This document shows, in pieces, positions 58,533 through 64,000 of a DNA stretch of 64,000 nucleotides. The stretch spans positions 62,001 to 126,000 of the forward strand of contig NZ_JAGTPK010000012.1 in NCBI RefSeq assembly GCF_021147775.1, read 5' to 3'. The notes below the pieces were generated by a model, which was not told where the DNA came from, ran no database searches, and was given only the letters and a program-made list of their open reading frames with translations. A program made the translations under genes and the position numbers. This stretch comes from Pseudomonas californiensis (lineage in GTDB: Bacteria > Pseudomonadota > Gammaproteobacteria > Pseudomonadales > Pseudomonadaceae). How positions within the stretch are numbered: position 1 is the stretch's first letter; each line of letters opens with the position of its first letter.

Positions 58533-58883
58533 ATGACAGAGTTGCAGCGCACAGTCAGTACTTATGAGCTGTATGAACGTTTGATTGATCGTCTCGGCCT
58601 CGCGCTCGAAATTGCGAGTACGGCGGTTCGGCTCCGAAACGAGGCGCCTGTCGAACTTGAGCTGAAAGGGTTGAGCTGCGCCGAGTTCGAGTTGATCGAG
58701 GCCTACCTTGAAAAAGGCACGAGGGCGGCGGACGGGGTTGTCAGGGATGGGCAAAAGGGCAATTTCATCGCAGCAGCACAACAAGCCGGTTCAATGCACG
58801 CGCCGAGACCGTCAGCAACCATCATCTGGCTGAAGGACAAGCGGCGCGTCAAGGCATCGACCCGGTCGGGTCGCCACAGTTGA
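58533..58883 (+). CDS. Hypothetical protein
   Basis: 116 residues from ATG 58533 with GAGG seven bases upstream. The N-terminal ~80 residues are acidic and mostly helical (STYELYERLIDRLGLALEIAS, CAEFELIEAYLEKGT), while the C-terminus is basic. No family recognised. Monocistronic by position, divergent from leuS. Confidence 0.55.
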   Translation: MTELQRTVSTYELYERLIDRLGLALEIASTAVRLRNEAPVELELKGLSCAEFELIEAYLEKGTRAADGVVRDGQKGNFIAAAQQAGSMHAPRPSATIIWLKDKRRVKASTRSGRHS

Positions 58884-58986
58884 TACAGCGTTCACGCTTC
58901 AGTTCGGCAGACTGAAGGTCTGCTTTATCAAGCATTGTTGCTTGGCTTCAAACATTTTAGGCTTCGGGCATCTCTGGAGATGTCCG

Positions 58987-59748
58987 ATGCCTTTTCGCTA
59001 TCTGCTGAAAACCCTGCTTTTGCCTCCGGGTGTTCTTTTCCTTCTATTGATTCTGGCCTGGTGGCTGCGTCGTACTCGACCGCGTCTCGCGGCGGTCTGT
59101 TTCGTGGCGGGCCTGGGTGGCTTGTGGCTGATGAGTCTGCCAGTCGCCGTGGAATGGGCTGCCCGCAGGCTGGAGCAGGTTGCGCCGTTGCCGCAGACGC
59201 AGTGGGCCACGCTTTCACAGCAGGCGGACGCCATCGTGGTATTAGGCAGTGGGCGTGAGCGTAGCGCGCCGACCTGGGGCGCAGATGCGCCGACCGGCAT
59301 CGGCCTCGAGCGTATGCGTCTGGCGGCACGCTTGGCCAAGGCGTCCGGTTTGCCACTGCTGACGTCGGGTGGTCTGCATCTTGGCGAACCGCCCAGCGAG
59401 GCGTTTATCATAGCGCAGTCACTGCAGGAGGATTTCGGTGTGTCGGTGCGCTGGCAGGAAGGGCTGAGCCGAACCACATGGGAAAACGCGACCATGAGCG
59501 CCGAAGTGCTGCACCCGCTCGGCATCAAGCGTGTGGTGCTGATCACTCAGGCCTGGCACATGCCGCGTGCGCGCTGGAGTTTTGAACAGGCCGGTTTTAC
59601 CGTGATCGTAGCGCCAGTGGGCTTTCTCGGCGTCGACAATGCTCGGCCGTTCGGCGGTTGGCTGCCGGAGAGTCGTGTGTTCACGCAGAGCGGCGTGCTG
59701 CTCAACGAAGCGGCGGGCTTGCTGGTGTATCCGTGGATTTACCGTTGA
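58987..59748 (+). CDS. ElyC/YdcF-family DUF218 protein
   Basis: 253 residues from ATG 58987 with GGAG upstream. Two N-terminal membrane helices (about 9-25 and 34-52) precede a DUF218 domain: ADAIVVLGSGRE, ERMRLAARLAKASGLPLLTSGG, and ITQAWHMPRARWSFEQAG. E. coli ElyC (YcbC) of this family affects undecaprenyl phosphate use and peptidoglycan synthesis, a plausible but unproven role here. Confidence 0.88.
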   Translation: MPFRYLLKTLLLPPGVLFLLLILAWWLRRTRPRLAAVCFVAGLGGLWLMSLPVAVEWAARRLEQVAPLPQTQWATLSQQADAIVVLGSGRERSAPTWGADAPTGIGLERMRLAARLAKASGLPLLTSGGLHLGEPPSEAFIIAQSLQEDFGVSVRWQEGLSRTTWENATMSAEVLHPLGIKRVVLITQAWHMPRARWSFEQAGFTVIVAPVGFLGVDNARPFGGWLPESRVFTQSGVLLNEAAGLLVYPWIYR

Positions 59749-59770
59749 GCCGGGTTCGTTTGCCGCCAGA

Positions 59771-59810
59771 GGAATTGCGCAAGGCGCGTAGTGTTGCCTT
59801 GCGCAATTCC
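59771..59810. terminator. 15-base perfect inverted repeat between convergent genes
   Basis: GGAATTGCGCAAGGC (59771-59785), loop of 10, GCCTTGCGCAATTCC (59796-59810). It separates the ElyC-like gene and lnt. Long and perfect, likely a bidirectional terminator, although the T run is short (TTCT). Confidence 0.75.
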
Positions 59811-59837
59811 TTCTGTCCGTAATCCGTGGATCACGCG

Positions 59838-61355
59838 TCAGACGGTTTTTGAAATTCGCGCCGCCAGCAGCGCCCAGCCAAACAGCAGCACGCAGATAAT
59901 TACCATTGGCCATGAGCGCCAGCGCAGATAAGGCGTCAGGTTCTGCATCGGCACAACCTCGCCATACAGCACGCCACGCTCGAACTGCGGGATCTGAACG
60001 GTGATTTTACCGAACGGGTCAATCAGCCCGGTGACGCCGTTATTGGTAGCACGGATCATCCAGCGTCCCGCTTCGAGCGCGCGCATCTGGGCCATTTGCA
60101 AATGCTGCAACGGGCCGATGGAGGTGCCGAACCACGTGTCATTGCTGACCGTCAGCAGCAGGTCGCTTTGCGCGGACAGGCCTGCAGCGAACTCGGGATA
60201 CACGACTTCATAGCAGATGAATGGGGCGATGTGATAACCCTTGGCTTGCAGCAGGGGCTGGTCATAAGGGCCGCGTGCGAAGTCCGACATGGGCAGATCG
60301 AAGAACGCGATCAGGCCACGCAGGGCATCCTGCAACGGCACGTATTCGCCAAAGGGCACCAGCTTCTGCTTGAAGTAGGTGCCGTCGCCCTGGCCCGTAA
60401 CGGTGATCGCGTTGTAGTAGCGATACTCCCGGCCATTGGATTCGCGTACCGGAACGCCAGTGATCAGAGCAGAACCGCGATCGGACGCAAACTTGCCCAT
60501 CATGGACAAATAGCCTTCCGCGCTTTCCTTGAGCACCGGTACAGCGGTTTCCGGCCAGACAATCAGATCGGCCTGCTGCGAACGGAAGGTCATGTCGCGA
60601 TAGAGCGCCAACTGGTCGTTGAGCTTTTTCGGGTCCCACTTCATGCTCTGCTCGATGTTGCCTTGCAGCACCGCAACGGTCAGGGGTTTGCCGGCGGGCG
60701 TCGTCCACGCATGGTTTTTCAACGCCAGCCCGGCGACCCACGGTGCCAGCAAAAGCAGCACGCCAACGGCTAGAAATGACCGGCGTGCCCGCAAGCGGTG
60801 CAGGTTGCACAACAGTGCTGCGGTCAGGCCCAGTGCAAAGGAAATCAGCCACACGCCGCCCACTGGGGCCAGTCCCGACAACGGCCCGTCGAGCTGACTG
60901 TAGCCGGAGTAGAGCCAGGGGAAACCGGTGAGAAACCAGCCCCGGAAGGCTTCCTGCGCCAGCCACAGCGCGGCAAAGGCCAGAGCATCGGCCAGCGGCG
61001 CTTCGTTGCGTCGGATCCACCGCGCCCAGACCCAGGCGGGCAGCGCGAAGAACAGGGCGATCGCAGCGATGAACAGCAGCATCAACAGCCCCGCGAGTAA
61101 CACAGAGGCGCCGCCGTAGGTATGGATGCTGACGTAGATCCAGCTGGTGCCAGCGCCGAACAGGCCGAAGCCGTAACACCAGCCGCGCGCAAACGCCTGA
61201 CGCGGACTCAGTTCACGCAGCCCCAGATAGAACACCACCAGCGATACCAGCACGAGCGGCCAGAAATCAAAGGGTGCCAGGGCGAGCGTCGTAAGGCCGC
61301 CAGCCGCCACGGCCAGCAGATTACCGGGCCAGCCGGGGCGGGTTATCCAGCGCAT
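59838..61355 (-). CDS. lnt: Apolipoprotein N-acyltransferase
   Basis: 505 residues. Several N-terminal membrane helices are followed by a carbon-nitrogen hydrolase domain with the Glu-Lys-Cys triad: Glu in WPETAVPVL, Lys near FKQKLVPFGEYVP, and Cys in APFICYEVVYPE. Lnt adds the third acyl chain to lipoproteins, such as several encoded in this window. Downstream of corC on the same strand. Confidence 0.97.
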   Translation of the reverse strand: MRWITRPGWPGNLLAVAAGGLTTLALAPFDFWPLVLVSLVVFYLGLRELSPRQAFARGWCYGFGLFGAGTSWIYVSIHTYGGASVLLAGLLMLLFIAAIALFFALPAWVWARWIRRNEAPLADALAFAALWLAQEAFRGWFLTGFPWLYSGYSQLDGPLSGLAPVGGVWLISFALGLTAALLCNLHRLRARRSFLAVGVLLLLAPWVAGLALKNHAWTTPAGKPLTVAVLQGNIEQSMKWDPKKLNDQLALYRDMTFRSQQADLIVWPETAVPVLKESAEGYLSMMGKFASDRGSALITGVPVRESNGREYRYYNAITVTGQGDGTYFKQKLVPFGEYVPLQDALRGLIAFFDLPMSDFARGPYDQPLLQAKGYHIAPFICYEVVYPEFAAGLSAQSDLLLTVSNDTWFGTSIGPLQHLQMAQMRALEAGRWMIRATNNGVTGLIDPFGKITVQIPQFERGVLYGEVVPMQNLTPYLRWRSWPMVIICVLLFGWALLAARISKTV

Positions 61356-61383
61356 GTAGATTCCTTAAAACGACATCAGGTGT

Positions 61384-62226
61384 TTACGGACGAGAGATGG
61401 GGCTCAGGCGCAGCAAATGAATACGACGGCTGTCTGCGCTCAGGATGCGGAAACGATAGGCACCAATTTCAGTGATCTCGTTACGCTTGGGCAGGTGGCC
61501 GAATGCGTTCATGACAAGCCCGCCAACGGTGTCGAATTCGTCATCGGAGAATTCGCTGTCGAAGAACTCGTTGAATGACTCGACAGGCGTCAGTGCCTTG
61601 ACCAGGAAGTCGCCGCTGGGCAGCGGTTTGATGTAGCTGTCTTCCTCGACATCATGCTCGTCTTCGATATCGCCGACGATCTGTTCAAGCACATCCTCAA
61701 TGGTCACCAGACCTGCCACGCCGCCGTACTCGTCGATGACGATGGCCATGTGGTTGTGATTGGCGCGAAACTCACGCAACAGCACATTGAGACGCTTGGA
61801 TTCGGGAACGAAGGTCGCCGGGCGCAGCAGCTTTTTTACATCATCGCTGTCGCCGTCGGCCTTGAGAATCAGAGGCAGCAAGTCCTTGGCCAGCAACACG
61901 CCCAGCACGTCATCGTGGCTCTCGCCGATGACCGGATAGCGTGAATGCGCAGCGTCAATGACGGCAGGCAGGAACTCGCGGGGTGTCTGTGTGGCCTTGA
62001 TGCTGATCATCTGCGAGCGCGGCACCATGATGTCGCGCACTTGCAGGTCAGCGACCTGAATAGCACCTTCGACAATGGCCAGCGCTTCGCTGTCCAGCAG
62101 TTTGTTCTGGTGGGCTTCGCGCAGCAGCTCAAGCAGCTCCTGGCGGTTTTTCGGCTCATGGACAAAAGCCTGGGTCAGTTTACCCAGCCATGACTTTTGT
62201 CCGTTGCTCGATCGGTCTTCGCTCAT
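61384..62226 (-). CDS. corC: CorC-family CBS-domain protein
   Basis: 280 residues with two CBS domains (about 65-195: [14 protein letters not shown] and [38 protein letters not shown]) and a C-terminal transporter-associated domain. The ion-transport membrane part of full-length CorB is absent, as in E. coli CorC (YbeX). Linked to magnesium/cobalt efflux and ribosome-related phenotypes. Between ybeY and lnt. Confidence 0.94.
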   Translation of the reverse strand: MSEDRSSNGQKSWLGKLTQAFVHEPKNRQELLELLREAHQNKLLDSEALAIVEGAIQVADLQVRDIMVPRSQMISIKATQTPREFLPAVIDAAHSRYPVIGESHDDVLGVLLAKDLLPLILKADGDSDDVKKLLRPATFVPESKRLNVLLREFRANHNHMAIVIDEYGGVAGLVTIEDVLEQIVGDIEDEHDVEEDSYIKPLPSGDFLVKALTPVESFNEFFDSEFSDDEFDTVGGLVMNAFGHLPKRNEITEIGAYRFRILSADSRRIHLLRLSPISRP

Positions 62227-62231
62227 AGCCC

Positions 62232-62732
62232 TTACTCGTGGTCCTTGCTTGGTGTGTCTGGAAGTGGTTGGTCGGCGCTTTCGTCGTCGGCATAAGGATC
62301 TGGGTAGCCCAGCTCTTCAAGCAACGTTCGTTCCAGCGCTTCCATTTCTTCGGCTTCTTCATCGTCGATATGGTCATAACCGAGCAGGTGAAGGCAGCCA
62401 TGAATGACCATGTGCGCCCAATGTGCGTCAACGGCCTTGCCCTGTTCGCCTGCTTCGCGGTTCACCACCGGTACGCAGATGACCAGGTCGCCCAGCAGCG
62501 GAATGTCCAACATGTCGTCGGGTACATCGGCCGGAAACGACAACACATTGGTGGCGTAGTCCTTGTGCCGCCAAGTGTGGTTGAGTTCTCGGCCTTCTGC
62601 TTCATCAACCAGTCGAATTGTCAGCTCCGAATCGGCACTGCGCGGCCGCAGGCCCATTTCACACCAGAGGCGAAACTGGGCTTCGCTGGGCGCTTGCGTC
62701 TTGCTTGCGACTTGCAGGTCCAGCTCAAGCAT
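62232..62732 (-). CDS. ybeY: Endoribonuclease YbeY
   Basis: 166 residues from ATG 62732 ([11 protein letters not shown]). The metal-binding motif [11 protein letters not shown] is intact. YbeY acts in 16S rRNA 3'-end maturation and quality control. The start overlaps the ybeZ end by eight bases; corC follows 5 bases after its stop. The C-terminus ([19 protein letters not shown]) is an acidic extension. Confidence 0.96.
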   Translation of the reverse strand: MLELDLQVASKTQAPSEAQFRLWCEMGLRPRSADSELTIRLVDEAEGRELNHTWRHKDYATNVLSFPADVPDDMLDIPLLGDLVICVPVVNREAGEQGKAVDAHWAHMVIHGCLHLLGYDHIDDEEAEEMEALERTLLEELGYPDPYADDESADQPLPDTPSKDHE

Positions 62733-63747
62733 CGCGGTTCTTGTCTCGTGCGTAGCTGTTGCTGCCGGATGGGCCATCGCTGAGGCGGTCATCGTAGCGC
62801 TCGTAGGCTTCGACGATGCGCTGCACCAGCGGGTGGCGAACCACGTCCTTGGGTTTGAAGTGCGTGAAGCTGATACCTGGTACGTCCTTGAGCACATCGA
62901 TGACATGGGTCAGGCCCGACTTGGTGCCCTTGGGCAAGTCGACTTGAGTGATGTCGCCGGTGATCACGGCAGTGGAGCCAAAGCCAATACGGGTCAGGAA
63001 CATCTTCATCTGCTCGACGGTGGTGTTCTGACTTTCGTCCAGAATGATGAAGCTGTTATTAAGGGTGCGTCCGCGCATGTAAGCCAGCGGTGCAACTTCA
63101 ATCACTTGCTTCTCGATCAGTTTGGCCACGTATTCAAAGCCGAGCATCTCGTAGAGTGCGTCGTAGAGCGGTCGCAGGTACGGGTCGATCTTCTGCGCAA
63201 GGTCGCCAGGCAGGAAGCCGAGCTTCTCGCCCGCTTCGACCGCCGGGCGTACCAGCAGGATGCGCCGGATCTGCTCACGCTCCAGCGCGTCCACCGCGCA
63301 GGCGACGGCGAGATAGGTTTTGCCGGTGCCCGCAGGGCCAATGCCAAAATTGATGTCGTTGCCGAGGATCTCTTTGACATAACGCTGCTGGTTCAGGCCG
63401 CGCGGGCGAATCATGCCCTTTTTAGTGCGCAGGGCAACGCCGACTTCGGCAGCCTGATGGTTGTCCAGCCCGGCAACGCCTGATTCCTGAAGAAACAGAT
63501 GAACCATGTCCGGCGTCAGGTCCGTACCTTTGGTTTCCCGGTACAGACGGCGCAGAAGATTTTCGGCCGAGGTGGTCTGGCTTGGCTCGCCAATGAGCTC
63601 GAATTGATTGCCGCGATTGCGGATCTCGATGTCCAGGCGTTGTTCGATCAAGCGCAGATGCTCGTCGAGTTGCCCGCACAAGTTGGCGAAACGATGGGCC
63701 TCGAAAGGTTCGAGGGTAAAGCGATGAGGTTCTATGGGTGCGTTCAA
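62725..63747 (-). CDS. ybeZ: PhoH-like ATPase YbeZ
   Basis: 340 residues. PhoH family with Walker A GPAGTGKT, Walker B in FIILDESQN, and the DITQVDLP motif. YbeZ partners YbeY in RNA metabolism. The C-terminal ~15 residues are charged. Downstream of miaB, from which it is separated by two hairpins. Confidence 0.96.
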   Translation of the reverse strand: MNAPIEPHRFTLEPFEAHRFANLCGQLDEHLRLIEQRLDIEIRNRGNQFELIGEPSQTTSAENLLRRLYRETKGTDLTPDMVHLFLQESGVAGLDNHQAAEVGVALRTKKGMIRPRGLNQQRYVKEILGNDINFGIGPAGTGKTYLAVACAVDALEREQIRRILLVRPAVEAGEKLGFLPGDLAQKIDPYLRPLYDALYEMLGFEYVAKLIEKQVIEVAPLAYMRGRTLNNSFIILDESQNTTVEQMKMFLTRIGFGSTAVITGDITQVDLPKGTKSGLTHVIDVLKDVPGISFTHFKPKDVVRHPLVQRIVEAYERYDDRLSDGPSGSNSYARDKNRDA

Positions 63748-63854
63748 GGTCTTTTAATGGCCGTCCGCCGGCAATTGAGATGTGTTGAAGAATACCCCTA
63801 GTGTTGATCGGGCGAAAGCTTTGCCTTCAGCGTAGAGGATTCGCGATGCTGAAT

Positions 63855-63873
63855 GATGCATGTGTCATGCATC
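63855..63873. other. Small hairpin between miaB and ybeZ
   Basis: GATGCATG-TGT-CATGCATC, perfect 8-base stem. Close to the larger hairpin at 63888. Confidence 0.6.
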
Positions 63874-63887
63874 CATACTGGTAGTGA

Positions 63888-63929
63888 CCGCGCAGAAACG
63901 AATTCATTCGGCAATTCATTTCTGCGCGG
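63888..63929. other. Large hairpin just after miaB
   Basis: CCGCGCAGAAA (63888-63898) and TTTCTGCGCGG (63919-63929), perfect 11-base arms, with an inner GAATT/AATTC pair after one mismatch and an 8-base loop. It lies 10 bases past the miaB stop; no long T run, so perhaps a processing site or weak terminator. Confidence 0.7.
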
Positions 63930-63939
63930 CACCCAAGGT

Positions 63940-64000
63940 TTATTGCAGCAGCGAACCGCGCAGAGAGTGAGGTTGCGCATCGTCGATGTGCACGTCGGCA
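63940..64000 (-). CDS. miaB: tRNA methylthiotransferase MiaB, C-terminal end
   Basis: Only the last ~20 codons are in the window: the frame ends ..VHIDDAQPHSLRGSLLQ, which fits the C-terminal TRAM domain of MiaB, and the position upstream of ybeZ-ybeY-corC-lnt is the standard order. MiaB adds the methylthio group to i6A37 in tRNAs. The rest lies beyond the right edge. Confidence 0.75.
   Translation of the reverse strand, partial: ADVHIDDAQPHSLRGSLLQ

Overview
The window reads as chromosomal DNA of a gammaproteobacterium of the genus Pseudomonas, most probably the P. syringae group. This is inferred from gene content and order (nrdR-ribD-ribE-ribBA-ribH-nusB-thiL; xseB-ispA-dxs; eutBC-aldehyde dehydrogenase-mpl-ubiX; proA-nadD-rsfS-rlmH-mrdA-rodA-mltB-rlpA-dacA-ybeD-lipB-lipA; leuS-lptE-holA; miaB-ybeZ-ybeY-corC-lnt), GC-rich coding sequence and compact operons with 4-base start/stop overlaps. 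Species assignment cannot be settled from the sequence alone.

Layout. 1-7.0 kb: a lipoprotein fragment, then nrdR and an almost complete riboflavin pathway (ribD, ribE, ribBA, ribH, and a separate ribA) with nusB and thiL. 7.1-10.3 kb (minus strand): xseB-ispA-dxs, the entry to isoprenoid synthesis. 10.4-23.6 kb: a variable segment between the conserved xseB and ppa genes. It holds metC, a DUF1016/PDDEXK nuclease, a YghU-type glutathione transferase, a ten-gene surface-polysaccharide cluster (ABC exporter, two nucleotidyltransferase-like proteins, a GDPD-like protein, a HAD phosphatase, a cupin, a large glycosyltransferase-like protein, an unknown protein and a WavE-like protein), and an S24-type phage-like repressor. 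Parts of this segment are visibly AT-richer than the flanks.

23.6-40 kb: housekeeping and accessory genes: ppa, mtfA, a DedA protein, a GNAT acetyltransferase, ethanolamine ammonia-lyase (eutBC) with an aldehyde dehydrogenase, mpl, ubiX, small lipoproteins, a MORN-repeat lipoprotein with a C-terminal C13 (caspase/legumain-clan) protease domain, a MaoC hydratase, a CidA/LrgA-LrgB pair, a LON-substrate-binding-domain protein, a DedA-PAP2 fusion and a 3-methyladenine glycosylase.

40-52 kb (plus strand): proA, then the cell-wall elongation and lipoate block. nadD, rsfS and rlmH lead into PBP2 (mrdA), RodA, two envelope factors (MltB/SltB and RlpA), the carboxypeptidase dacA, and ybeD-lipB-lipA, closed by a strong terminator. 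52-64 kb (mostly minus strand): a second lytic transglycosylase, arfA with its built-in mRNA hairpin, holA-lptE-leuS, an ElyC/YdcF-like protein (plus strand), and the lnt-corC-ybeY-ybeZ-miaB operon, with miaB running off the end.

The most unusual points are the polysaccharide cluster, an apparent amber codon at position 3 of one of its nucleotidyltransferase genes, an S24 repressor lacking the usual autocleavage lysine, the MORN-C13 protease lipoprotein, the arfA hairpin that should yield non-stop mRNA, and a bifunctional-looking RibBA whose cyclohydrolase half has lost its zinc cysteines. No rRNA, tRNA, CRISPR array or intact insertion sequence was seen.
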